Below are positions 46,606-55,453 of a DNA stretch of 64,000 nucleotides, one piece after another. Every line of letters begins with the position of its first letter. Position 1 is the stretch's first letter. Both the position numbers and the translations under genes were made by a program. The notes beneath the pieces were generated by a model. That model was not told the origin of the DNA. It searched no databases and was given only the letters and a program-made list of their open reading frames with translations. This stretch comes from Mucilaginibacter jinjuensis. GTDB taxonomy: Bacteria; Bacteroidota; Bacteroidia; Sphingobacteriales; Sphingobacteriaceae. The stretch spans positions 3,658,001 to 3,722,000 of the forward strand of contig NZ_CP117167.1 of NCBI RefSeq assembly GCF_028596025.1, given 5' to 3'.

Positions 46606-47199
46606 ATGAGAAAAATCATTGTCATGTCGTTCATTACATTAGATGGCGTAATGCAGGCACCCGGCGGACCGGAGGAAGATCCATCAGGCGATTTTAAATA
46701 TGGCGGCTGGATTGCACCTTATGGTGATGAAGTTTCTGGTAAAGTAATGCAGAAACAAATGGAACCTGCCGATCTGCTTTTAGGGAGAAAAACATTTGAT
46801 ATTTGGGAGCCTTACTGGCCAAAACATGCAGCACACTGGCCTGGCGTTAATGAAGTTACCAAATATGTACTATCCAATACCCGTGAGAAGTCGGATTGGC
46901 AAAACACGGTATTTCTCACCTGTGTGGAGGACATCGAAAAGCTTAAAGCCTCTGATGGACCAGACCTTAAAATCTGGGGCAGCAGCAAACTTGTACAGCT
47001 ATTATTGAAGCATAATTTAGTGGATGAATTCTGGCTCAATATCTACCCTATACTTTTGGGTAAAGGAAAAAAACTGTTTGAAGATAATGCATTACCTGCA
47101 GCTTTTACATTGGTAGAAAGCACGGTTACTTCTACCGGTGTTATCATGACCAATTACAAGCGAGCCGGAGAAGTTAAAACTGGTGAAGTTGGCGCTTAG
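46606..47199 (+). CDS. Dihydrofolate reductase family (RibD C-terminal-like) protein
   Basis: A 197-residue protein with the start KIIVMSFITLDGVMQAPGGPEEDPSGDFKYGGW and the C-terminal DLKIWGSSKLVQLLLKHNLVDEFWLNIYPILLGKGKKLF, which define the RibD-C/YyaP-type DHFR-fold family. These reductases use NADPH, but for this subgroup the substrate is usually unknown. It is a monocistronic gene; a palindromic repeat follows. Confidence 0.9.
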   Translation: MRKIIVMSFITLDGVMQAPGGPEEDPSGDFKYGGWIAPYGDEVSGKVMQKQMEPADLLLGRKTFDIWEPYWPKHAAHWPGVNEVTKYVLSNTREKSDWQNTVFLTCVEDIEKLKASDGPDLKIWGSSKLVQLLLKHNLVDEFWLNIYPILLGKGKKLFEDNALPAAFTLVESTVTSTGVIMTNYKRAGEVKTGEVGA

Positions 47200-47230
47200 T
47201 CACGAGCCTCAATTTTTTGATTATAAAAAA

Positions 47231-47342
47231 TTGTCATTTCGACGATAGGAGAAATCTTCTGCATCATATTAGCCAGCTAAAAGTCATTCTATAAAGATAA
47301 ATAGCAGAAGATTTCTCAGTCGTATCTCCTTCGAAATGACAA
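47231..47342. repeat. 112-bp imperfect palindrome (MITE/REP-like)
   Basis: Left arm 47231-47262 and right arm 47304-47342 share GCAGAAGATTTCTC and TCGAAATGACAA as inverted segments with a 7-base bulge in the right arm and an AT-rich centre. This TGTCATTTCGA...GAAATCTTCT type palindrome is widely seen in intergenic regions of related genomes. Confidence 0.7.
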
Positions 47343-47413
47343 AATTTTCATTAAAAGAATATATTCTGCACTAGTCTCTAAGTAGAACGTTCTTTCCCCT
47401 TGGTCTAAACTAA

Positions 47414-49075
47414 CTAATCATCCACTCTCACAACCAACCTCTTCTCCTCAACCCTCTCGTAAAGGTTCATTACTTTTGTCAGATATGGTGGTATCTCCTG
47501 CCCTCTTTCCTCATTAAAAACCTGGCCCGGAAATTTAGAGTGAAATTTCGAGCGCTCCTGCATATCTGCTAATTGCCGGTCATTAAAGCCAATTCCTGTA
47601 AAGGCGGCTATCCTTTCTACCATAGGCATACTGCCCTCGTTGTAATTAAGCAACATGCTTAATGGGTCATGTGCCGCAGCTTCAAGAAACTTGTCAAAAT
47701 AACGTTCTAATACTTTGGCCAGATAAACGTCAAAGTTATTTGTAGTCCAATCCTCTTCCGTAAATCCAAAAATTTCGGGTTCAATAACTGTGGGCACTGC
47801 CTGCATACCTCTTAATTTACGGTGCGAATCTAATACCTCATTAGGCTTACGGTAAAGCATAATAAACGGCACATCCGGAAAAAGCACCCTCAGCTCCTGA
47901 TAAAAGTTGATATGCCAGCTATCTAATTTAATGTATAACTGCTTTTCATTTCCTGTTCGTTTCTGGCCATAAAACTTAAGCGCTGCTTTTAATAATACCC
48001 CGGCTTCCTGCTTTGAAATCCCGGTCGGTTGGTACGGCGCCCTTAACACCTCATCAAAAAAAGGCACTTCAGATAAAACAATATTTTGCTCGTCTGTACT
48101 CAGTAATTGAGTTAATAAAGTAGACCCACAGCGCGATACATGAAATATAAAAGCAGTTGGGGCAATGGCATCCGTGTCTTTCTCCCAAGCTTTCAGCATC
48201 TCTAAATCACTCACGCTGTTTAACATCTGCCCTCTTGAAGAGCCTTTTATTTTACTTATAGTTTCATGAAAAAAAGGTTCGGTAAACGTATGGTCTTTGG
48301 CATTTAACCAATGGCAAAGCATTTCCCCATCTTCAAGTTTTAGTTTATAAGGTAAATAACTGTATAATGTGTTTAAATTATTAGCTATTGATTTTTCTTT
48401 CAATTTTAGCTCAAGTTCATCTGCTATTCTTAAACTGGTTTCAGTATTCATTAATCGCAGCGCTTCTATCATTGCTAATGAATTATCTACCGGCACTTTA
48501 TCATCGGTAAAAAATTCTTTTTCCCCCTTTTCAAAAACAAGTTTAAGCCAGTCATTAACCTGGCAATCAACTACTAAGTGAATGCGGTCTGTATTACCAT
48601 AATTAGCAACTCTATGCGGTAAATTAGCATTGATGTACCAGCAATCGCCGGGCAACATATTGAGCCGTACATTATTCGAAAAAAACTCAACCTCATTATT
48701 GGTTAAAACCGGAAAATGCAAGCGTGCTTCGCCCATTTCAAAAGCGAGCCCTGCATCGCGGTGTTCTTTTATTACAGAGCCGGGTTTGAGATTAAGAAAG
48801 CGGACAGACAGGATCGGGCACTTGATAGAATCGAGAAGCTGTTTTACCCCCGGATAGTTTTGCATATAAACTGTATCAATATATCCACTATCCCCCATTA
48901 AGTCAGGCACGCCTGTATCCGTACGTCCACCCGGCGATCTTAAGGGAAGCACTTCCCAATCACCCTCATAATCATTGGTATTAAAATGTGGTAACCAGCT
49001 ATTGCTTTCAAGCGTTTCTACAGCGTTTAGCTTTGGGACTTCTATATTTAATTTTGCAAAGGCAATTACCTCCAT
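47414..49075 (-). CDS. Fused Asp/Asn beta-hydroxylase-like dioxygenase and sulfotransferase
   Basis: A 553-residue cytosolic fusion. Residues about 1-185 resemble the aspartyl/asparaginyl beta-hydroxylase family of Fe(II)/2-oxoglutarate dioxygenases: His105 and Asp107 (KEHRDAGL), His154 (NLPHRVANYG) for iron and Arg164 likely for 2-oxoglutarate. After a linker, residues about 300-550 form a P-loop sulfotransferase with the PAPS 5'-phosphate loop HVSRCGSTLLTQLL (312-325) and the 3'-phosphate region LYRKPNEVLDSHRK (407-420). This suggests hydroxylation followed by sulfation in one polypeptide; the acceptor is unknown. It is the third gene of an operon with an amino-acid oxidase and a keto-acid decarboxylase. 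Confidence 0.87.
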   Translation of the reverse strand: MEVIAFAKLNIEVPKLNAVETLESNSWLPHFNTNDYEGDWEVLPLRSPGGRTDTGVPDLMGDSGYIDTVYMQNYPGVKQLLDSIKCPILSVRFLNLKPGSVIKEHRDAGLAFEMGEARLHFPVLTNNEVEFFSNNVRLNMLPGDCWYINANLPHRVANYGNTDRIHLVVDCQVNDWLKLVFEKGEKEFFTDDKVPVDNSLAMIEALRLMNTETSLRIADELELKLKEKSIANNLNTLYSYLPYKLKLEDGEMLCHWLNAKDHTFTEPFFHETISKIKGSSRGQMLNSVSDLEMLKAWEKDTDAIAPTAFIFHVSRCGSTLLTQLLSTDEQNIVLSEVPFFDEVLRAPYQPTGISKQEAGVLLKAALKFYGQKRTGNEKQLYIKLDSWHINFYQELRVLFPDVPFIMLYRKPNEVLDSHRKLRGMQAVPTVIEPEIFGFTEEDWTTNNFDVYLAKVLERYFDKFLEAAAHDPLSMLLNYNEGSMPMVERIAAFTGIGFNDRQLADMQERSKFHSKFPGQVFNEERGQEIPPYLTKVMNLYERVEEKRLVVRVDD

Positions 49076-49154
49076 TTGTTAGATATTAGATTTATTTAAT
49101 CGACAGGAAAAGAGCCTTAAATTACAAACTCTTTCCCGTCGATCGATTTTATTT

Positions 49155-51131
49155 TTAGCACTGCGGACAAATAAACGGATAGTCGGCATTATCAATAATA
49201 GGTTCGATGCCAAAGAAATCATTCAACACTGATTCTGCCGTGCAATAAGCTCCCTCTACCCAGGCCTGATCGTTAGAGTAAGCTTCGCCCACGATAAAAA
49301 TATCAGCATCTGCGCCTTCAATCAGCTGCGATGGTTTCCGGATCTTCTGCTGTACATCACAAATATTATAGTGTGCCGCATAAGCATGGTAACCCGCGTT
49401 AAACGGCGGTAGCGACCAATCCATGTACCGGGTTTCTAATGGCTCTGGCACCATACTATAATCAGAATTGGGACCGAAGTGAATAGCAGCCAGTTGTTTG
49501 CGCAACATTTTGATCATCACCTCCGGCGCTTTTTTAGGCCCATGTAAAGGTTGATAGTTCTCAGAGAATGGCGTTTTCTCTACCGAATCGGTGCTGTACT
49601 CTAACTCCTCCCAGAAACTGGTGAACTGCTCGTCGTCATAACTTGCCAGCAGGCCATAAACCGGTTCGCTGGTTTTATCGAGTGCATTATTGCCGAAGTA
49701 AACCACCTGGCGTACCGGCATATCAGTCACACTTGGCCCGATGGTGTTACGCAGCGAAGCTGTTAATATTTGCTCCTCCTGCTTAATGGTCAGCCTTTCC
49801 TGGGTTTGTTGTTCTATAGCTTTAATAAAGTCGGAGGCTGATGCATAAGGCGTTTCTATGATCGGGCTTAAAGTATGCAGATATTTTTCGGGGAACCCTT
49901 CTTTACCTAATTCTGTAACAACATCCTGCGTTAACTCATAACTGGTAATCTGCGCCGGGTAAGGTGTATTAACCGCATCGGCCCACCATGGCGAAGTGAA
50001 AAACATACCCACCTTATACGATGGCTGCAGCACTGCTGACTCGAGATACAACTGTACTTTATGATGGTTTAAAACATCCAATCCCTCATGCTCGGTATAG
50101 CGTGTTGCCTGTGCTACCAAGTCGATAGCGGCACGCGGCATAGCCAGCCAGGCAGCATCGGTAACCTTTGAGGCTGCTTTTTTATTTGGTTTTTCGCGCG
50201 TAGCGATGGTATAATGCACCTTACTCTCAATTTTCAGTATAGAATGCAAGCGGGTATTAGGATAGTATTGAAAATCGATCCCTTTGTGTTTGCACAATTT
50301 AACGATCTCATCAAACAGCGCATTAAACATGTATGAATACCCTTTGGTTAAAGTTTTGTACTCGGTACCCGGTGTAAACTCATTATTAGCCTGAAAGGCC
50401 ACTGCGGCATTCCAGTTAATTACGTTTGAGGTGTAGCCATTGCCATCTGAGGTATAATTGTAACCATCAGGCCCTAGCTGATCGAACATTAAATTCCAGT
50501 AACCGATATTTTTCAATAGGTCGCCTTTTTTGTAAACTGACGAATCGGGCATATCAGCAGTGATCTTCCCATTTTGATAAAAATCGCACCATTGCGCCCG
50601 TGTTTGTGGACCTGTTGTGGCGGTTACAGCCAGTTTCTCCACCAGATTAAAGCCATTATCCGGTGAATCTGTCTCACCAAAATGCTCGGCAAAATATGGT
50701 GCCGGGTTGGCCGATGTGATTTGGTTGAGGTACATGTTCTTAGTCCGCAAATAATAAAGCGGGTTGGTCGACTCGTTGAAGGGTACTGAATACTTATCGA
50801 GACCCAATTCCTTAATCACCGTAGTAACCACACGGTGGCCACCGCCATTGGGTGTACCATCCCAGTCGGAGTAGCGCATGCCACCCAGCTCGAGGTACGA
50901 TTTTGACTGATCGTTTTTATAATGCCAGGTGCAGATGCGCGCACCTGCCGCACGGGTGCCGGTGTTCTCTTTGTTGAAGTCGTACTGACCCCAATCGTAC
51001 AGTTCGAGCGTATCACCTGTAGTTAGTTGTTTGTGTTTTCTGTCGCCTTTGGTTGTGCCGTTCAGTAAGCGCCAGGCGGTGTATAAACCGGCAGCGCCGG
51101 CACCGAAAATAGAATAGGTTTTGTTATTCAT
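49155..51131 (-). CDS. Flavin amino-acid/monoamine oxidase
   Basis: A 658-residue FAD enzyme: N-terminal dinucleotide motif SIFGAGAAGLYTAWRLL, then the LGGMRYSDWDGTPNGGGHRV segment common to L-amino-acid and amine oxidases, and a C-terminal FAD motif IFIVGEAYSNDQAWVEGAYCTAE. It would convert an amino acid or amine to the 2-oxo acid or aldehyde with release of H2O2 and ammonia. There is no signal peptide. The gene lies 54 bp after the decarboxylase gene and 79 bp before the hydroxylase-sulfotransferase gene. The substrate is not determinable; an aromatic amino acid fits the neighbouring decarboxylase. Confidence 0.85.
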   Translation of the reverse strand: MNNKTYSIFGAGAAGLYTAWRLLNGTTKGDRKHKQLTTGDTLELYDWGQYDFNKENTGTRAAGARICTWHYKNDQSKSYLELGGMRYSDWDGTPNGGGHRVVTTVIKELGLDKYSVPFNESTNPLYYLRTKNMYLNQITSANPAPYFAEHFGETDSPDNGFNLVEKLAVTATTGPQTRAQWCDFYQNGKITADMPDSSVYKKGDLLKNIGYWNLMFDQLGPDGYNYTSDGNGYTSNVINWNAAVAFQANNEFTPGTEYKTLTKGYSYMFNALFDEIVKLCKHKGIDFQYYPNTRLHSILKIESKVHYTIATREKPNKKAASKVTDAAWLAMPRAAIDLVAQATRYTEHEGLDVLNHHKVQLYLESAVLQPSYKVGMFFTSPWWADAVNTPYPAQITSYELTQDVVTELGKEGFPEKYLHTLSPIIETPYASASDFIKAIEQQTQERLTIKQEEQILTASLRNTIGPSVTDMPVRQVVYFGNNALDKTSEPVYGLLASYDDEQFTSFWEELEYSTDSVEKTPFSENYQPLHGPKKAPEVMIKMLRKQLAAIHFGPNSDYSMVPEPLETRYMDWSLPPFNAGYHAYAAHYNICDVQQKIRKPSQLIEGADADIFIVGEAYSNDQAWVEGAYCTAESVLNDFFGIEPIIDNADYPFICPQC

Positions 51132-51185
51132 GAAGTTAGGTTTTGTGTATTTATGTGATAATTTTTATTCCTTAAATAAGTAATA

Positions 51186-52904
51186 CTATTCTGCCCCTAA
51201 TCGTTGCATTTGGCCGGGTAAATCTTTCTCCGGAATCACTACTTCTACCAGTGTAGGTTTACCTGTGGTGTTTTTTACAATGTGCAAAACGGCTTCCAAT
51301 TCTTTTACAGTTTTTACGCGGTGACCTTCGGCTCCATAGGCTTTAGCCAGTGCCATGTAGTCCCATTTAGGCAGGATGTCAAACGCATCAAAAACGTGGG
51401 TTGGGCCGGGCTCAAAAGCGGTCATATCTACATAAACCTGCTCTATGGCATATACGCCATTGCTCATCACAAATATCACGGCATTAAGCTTATTGCGGGC
51501 CAGTGTAGAGAGCGACTGGCAAACCATCATAAAGCCGCCATCACCGGCTACCGTCCAGGCACGTTTACCGCTGCCCAATTGTGCACCGGATGCCGTTCCC
51601 GTTTCAAACCCGATACACTGCCATGCTGCTGACGATATAAAGCTGTTCTGATACATGCCATAGGCATTAGTAGCCACATAAAGGGATGAACTTACACCCA
51701 GCGTCATCACAATATCTTTGAGCATATTATGATCAGTTAAAAACTTCATCGAGTGCTGGAAGAAACGGTTAAACGTGAGCACATCGGGCTTATCATTCCA
51801 TTGCGGGTCAGAGTTGGATTGCCATGGCTCAGGATATGCAGGCTGTAATGGTGCCGGTGTTTTAAGCGGATAACCTTTGGTGGATTTAAACAAGCGTAAC
51901 AGCGCTTCCATAAAATCACGCATGGTTACACCTTCATAAGTATAGTAAACCGACCGTACCTGCGTGGTAGTTGCTATTACCATATCGGCATATTTATTTT
52001 CTACAAACCACATATAATCATCAGTTAAGATGGTACCGAGTGTGAGTATACAGTCTGATTGCTGCACTACATCTATTACACTGCTGATTGAGGCTGCATC
52101 GGCATACGTACCGATAAATTGATCCCCACCCTCATCCAACACTGTTTTGCCTAGTGTAGTTGTAGTATACAAAAATCCGCTGGCATCAATAATTTCCTGC
52201 AACAGATCTGATAATCCATGTCGTAAAATCTCAACCCCGGCAAATATTAATGGGTTTTTAGCCGCCGTAATTTGCGACCATGCCTGTGTTACAGCATTTT
52301 GCAGGGCAAGTATATTACTTTTAATAACCTGTGCCTGTAGTGGTGTTTTAGATGGCCGCGGGCATGGTTCGCCCCAAACTTCTTTGTAGCAGGCTATGTA
52401 AACCGGTTTTTTGTGGGTGAGTGCTGCTATCAACAAGTTATCTATCTTCTCTGCCGCACCTGCCGATGTGCTCAGTGTTTCGGCGGCAACGGTAACATGT
52501 TCATAGATCTCCTGATCGGCGGCAAAGTTGCCTGTAGAATGGTGAAAAAGCACGTCGTACATCTGCGTCATGCGCCTGCAATCTGATCCCGGTGCTGCGC
52601 TGATTACCACCACCGGGCTCATTTCTACATAAGCCCCTGCAATGGCATTAAGGGCGCTATATGTACTTACGCCATATTGTAAGGAAACTGCGCCTAGCCC
52701 ACGCGTACGGGCATAAGCATCGGCAGCGTAACCGGCATCGAGCTCGTTGATGGCACCAATGGCATTTACGCCTTCAAAATGTTCGAGTGCCTGGGTAAAA
52801 TGTTTAACGTAATCGCCGGGGATCTGAAAAACTTCGGTAACGTTAAGTTGCCTGAGACGGGTAAGCAGATAATCTGCCACGGTAAAGGTTGATTCTGTAG
52901 CCAT
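51186..52904 (-). CDS. TPP-dependent 2-keto acid decarboxylase (pyruvate/indolepyruvate type)
   Basis: A 572-residue enzyme of the PDC/IPDC family that decarboxylates a 2-oxo acid to an aldehyde. Glu54 (INELDAGYAADAYAR) activates thiamine diphosphate, His121-His122 (LFHHSTGNF) is the PDC-type His pair, and the TPP-binding GDGGFMMVCQSLSTLARNKLNAVIFVMSN motif is intact near residue 450. Acetolactate synthases lack the HH pair, so this is a decarboxylase. It starts the three-gene operon with the amino-acid oxidase, which could supply its keto acid. Palindromes around 52938-52959 overlap its promoter region. Confidence 0.9.
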   Translation of the reverse strand: MATESTFTVADYLLTRLRQLNVTEVFQIPGDYVKHFTQALEHFEGVNAIGAINELDAGYAADAYARTRGLGAVSLQYGVSTYSALNAIAGAYVEMSPVVVISAAPGSDCRRMTQMYDVLFHHSTGNFAADQEIYEHVTVAAETLSTSAGAAEKIDNLLIAALTHKKPVYIACYKEVWGEPCPRPSKTPLQAQVIKSNILALQNAVTQAWSQITAAKNPLIFAGVEILRHGLSDLLQEIIDASGFLYTTTTLGKTVLDEGGDQFIGTYADAASISSVIDVVQQSDCILTLGTILTDDYMWFVENKYADMVIATTTQVRSVYYTYEGVTMRDFMEALLRLFKSTKGYPLKTPAPLQPAYPEPWQSNSDPQWNDKPDVLTFNRFFQHSMKFLTDHNMLKDIVMTLGVSSSLYVATNAYGMYQNSFISSAAWQCIGFETGTASGAQLGSGKRAWTVAGDGGFMMVCQSLSTLARNKLNAVIFVMSNGVYAIEQVYVDMTAFEPGPTHVFDAFDILPKWDYMALAKAYGAEGHRVKTVKELEAVLHIVKNTTGKPTLVEVVIPEKDLPGQMQRLGAE

Positions 52905-52937
52905 AATTGTAATAAAAGGTTTGGTACTTTAGGTGAT

Positions 52938-52959
52938 ACCAATTGGTTTGTTTAACCAA
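52938..52959. promoter_or_regulatory. Overlapping palindromes upstream of the decarboxylase operon
   Basis: ACCAATTGGT (52938-52947) overlaps TTGGTT-N5-AACCAA (52943-52959), 34-55 bp before the start codon. This is a likely operator for an unknown regulator; no regulator gene adjoins. Confidence 0.45.
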
Positions 52960-53180
52960 ATCTAATTAATATTTATCTGATTAAATACATTTTTTCAAAT
53001 AGATTTTGTGTAGATAAACAACCCTTCATACAAAGATTATACACTGATAATTAAGACATTAATTTGCTTTTTAATAAATATCATTTACTTATTTGATACC
53101 ATATTCTACCGGTAGATAGTTGTGAGTTTTATAAGTAATTAATACTTTGCCATCACCTTAAATAATTAATAATACTACCT

Positions 53181-53957
53181 ATGAAACAAGGACTTTTAAT
53201 TGATATGGACGGTGTGATTTACAGCGGCGAAGAAATGATTTTCGGTGCCGATAAGTTCATCAAACACCTGCTCGATAATGATATCCCCTTCACTTTTATG
53301 ACCAATAACAGCCAGCGCACCAGCCTGGAGGTTGTGCGGAAATTAAAGCGTTTAGGGATTACTGTTGAAACCAAGCATGTTTATACCAGCGCCATGGCAA
53401 CCGGCAAGTTTCTGGGCGACCAAAGCCCTAACGGAACAGCTTACGTTCTGGGCGAAGGTGGCCTGTTAACCAGTTTGCACGAAAACGGCATAACTTTGGT
53501 TGACAGCGACCCCGAATTTGTGGTTTTAGGCGAAGGCAGAAATTTCACCTTAGAAATGGTACAACGCGCCGTTGATATGATACTGGCCGGGGCCAAATTT
53601 ATCACCACTAACCGCGATCCATCACCAAAAAAACCGGGATGGAATAACCTGGGCATCGCAGCCACCACGGCTATGATTGAAGAAGCCACCGGCCGAAAAG
53701 CCTTTGTAACCGGCAAACCCAGCCCGGTAATGATGCGGTCTGCACGTAAATTTTTAGGATTAGAAACTGCTGAAACAACCGTTGTTGGAGATACCATGGA
53801 AACCGATATACAAGGCGGTGTGCAAATGGGCTATAAAACCATCCTGGTATTATCCGGCATAGCTGACCAAAATCAACTAAGCCACTACGCCTTTAAACCC
53901 GATATGGTAGCTGGTTCGGTAGATAAGATCACTTTTCCGCTGAAGTGGTGGAGTTAG
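53181..53957 (+). CDS. HAD-IIA family sugar/nucleotide phosphatase (NagD-like)
   Basis: A 258-residue HAD hydrolase with the catalytic Asp8 and Asp10 in LLIDMDGVIYSG, TNNSQRTSLEV (motif II Ser/Thr region) and the C-terminal GDTMETDIQGGVQMGYKTILVLSG (motif IV). The C2 cap between them is of the NagD/p-nitrophenylphosphatase type. It dephosphorylates small phospho-metabolites in the cytosol. It is transcribed alone, divergent from the decarboxylase operon. Confidence 0.92.
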   Translation: MKQGLLIDMDGVIYSGEEMIFGADKFIKHLLDNDIPFTFMTNNSQRTSLEVVRKLKRLGITVETKHVYTSAMATGKFLGDQSPNGTAYVLGEGGLLTSLHENGITLVDSDPEFVVLGEGRNFTLEMVQRAVDMILAGAKFITTNRDPSPKKPGWNNLGIAATTAMIEEATGRKAFVTGKPSPVMMRSARKFLGLETAETTVVGDTMETDIQGGVQMGYKTILVLSGIADQNQLSHYAFKPDMVAGSVDKITFPLKWWS

Positions 53958-54097
53958 TTCATTGGTTCATTAGCTCACTGGTTCATTGGGCTTAGCTAAA
54001 ACAACAAAGGCCACCAAAATGGTAGCCTTTGTTGTTTGTGTTTTGCTTAGTCTGCATCATTCACCAATGAACTGATGAACAAGTGAACCAATGAACT
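53955..54097. repeat. Long imperfect palindrome enclosing a bidirectional terminator
   Basis: Outer arms 53955-53988 and 54064-54097 are inverted versions of each other built from repeated GTTCATTGG/CCAATGAAC units. Inside lies a perfect-like terminator stem around 53997-54037 (AACAACAAAGGC / GCCTTTGTTGTT with T-runs). It separates the convergent HAD and lipase genes, and the right arm abuts the lipase stop codon. Confidence 0.8.
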
Positions 54098-55434
54098 TAA
54101 TTAGGGAACTTCACTCCCCTGTAAGCAGCCACATTGGCCAACGGGATGTTTGAGCCATATTGTTTATTGATGGCTTTGATGTATTCGTTAGCTACTATCG
54201 CATAACCTCTTGGGGTTAAGTGAACACCATCCAGTGAGAATAAACCACCGCTGATATAGGCTGAGCTTAAACTTACGCCATCTACCACCAAACCATTTGC
54301 TTTAACGTTATTCAGGAAGGTGTACATATCATTTACCGCAATACCTTTTGATGCTGCTATTGAGGTAATGGTGTTGTTGTATGAGGTTACATAATCTTTG
54401 GTTAAGGCCACTTCATTAGCATCTAATACATATTGGTTCTCTATAGGGCTGTATGGGGTTAAACCATAAGGCAGCATACCTGCCGGGGTTGATACCAGGG
54501 TACCTATTTTTGAAGTTGGGAAAGTCAATACAATTAAATCTTTTGCGGTGGCTGGCCTGGCTGCATAAGCAGTGCCGGTTGCTGTGGCATCTGTTTTAGC
54601 ATTGATGAATAAAGCCTGTACCGCAGGGTTAGCTTTTTGCACGCTGGCCAGAATTGCGCCAACCGTTACTGTGCTGAAGTATGGAATGGCGGTTACATCA
54701 GGGATAGTAGCTACCACGCCTTTGGCGCCGCCTGCTGTTAACTTAGTCATTACCGCACTGTATAGGGCTGCAAAGGTTGATTTATCCGTCAGCACATCAC
54801 CTGCACCACCTGATGTGGCATAGCCTAAAGCATCATTATTACCTAACCAGTTTGAAAAGAAGGTAAATGGTTTAGCCGTAATAAAATCAATGTAGGCTGT
54901 ATTGTGTGTACCTTCTGCTCCCGGTAATAATCTTTCGTAAAAACCATTGAGGTTACCATAGCTGGCTAAGGTAATGTGCAATAATTTTATACCGGGTACA
55001 CCGTAGTTATTCAGGTCTGTGCCTGTGTATTTGGTGTAAGTAGTTACAGGGCCAAAGCCTGGGATAACAGGCTGACCTGTTACAGCTAAATTAGTAGTTA
55101 CCGGTGCGGTAATTGGTGCGCCAGTAGTTTTATCAAAACCAGTCAGTGTTAAATAACCTGAGCCATTAGCCTGATCTGTTGAAAACAAAGGTTGAGCAAA
55201 GTTCCCACCACCTACTGATGCCATTTGCTTGGCAATGATAGATGGGTAAGAGTTTTGCTGACCTTCGAGGTATAATCCCCCATCGGCATAACCGGCAGTT
55301 AAAGAGTTACCTACGGCAATGTATTTAGAGAAATCGGCCGAACCGTGGGTCGGGGTTGGCGTTTGTACGCTGGGTTTACAGGCAGATAGACCGGTAACCA
55401 GTAATATATATAAGTATGGTTTTAAATTTTTCAT
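54097..55434 (-). CDS. SGNH/GDSL-family lipoprotein hydrolase
   Basis: A 445-residue lipoprotein (lipidated Cys19 in LSACKPS). The SGNH motifs are IAVGNSLTAGYADG (nucleophile Ser44; the family GDSL is GNSL), NWLGNNDALG (block III GxND) and DGVHLTPRGYAIVANEY (block V Asp-His). It should hydrolyse ester bonds of lipids or similar compounds at the outer membrane. It lies 19 bp after a FadL-type porin gene, a pairing that recurs in Bacteroidota and suggests cooperation in uptake of long-chain fatty acids or hydrophobic esters. Confidence 0.9.
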   Translation of the reverse strand: MKNLKPYLYILLVTGLSACKPSVQTPTPTHGSADFSKYIAVGNSLTAGYADGGLYLEGQQNSYPSIIAKQMASVGGGNFAQPLFSTDQANGSGYLTLTGFDKTTGAPITAPVTTNLAVTGQPVIPGFGPVTTYTKYTGTDLNNYGVPGIKLLHITLASYGNLNGFYERLLPGAEGTHNTAYIDFITAKPFTFFSNWLGNNDALGYATSGGAGDVLTDKSTFAALYSAVMTKLTAGGAKGVVATIPDVTAIPYFSTVTVGAILASVQKANPAVQALFINAKTDATATGTAYAARPATAKDLIVLTFPTSKIGTLVSTPAGMLPYGLTPYSPIENQYVLDANEVALTKDYVTSYNNTITSIAASKGIAVNDMYTFLNNVKANGLVVDGVSLSSAYISGGLFSLDGVHLTPRGYAIVANEYIKAINKQYGSNIPLANVAAYRGVKFPN

Positions 55435-55453
55435 CTAATTAAATAATAAAGGT

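Noticed and set aside
51186..52904. Acetolactate synthase
   Set aside because: The protein has the HH pair of pyruvate decarboxylases and lacks a regulatory subunit partner.
53955..54097. CRISPR-like array of GTTCATTGG units
   Set aside because: The units are irregular, without spacers of constant length, and form one palindrome.
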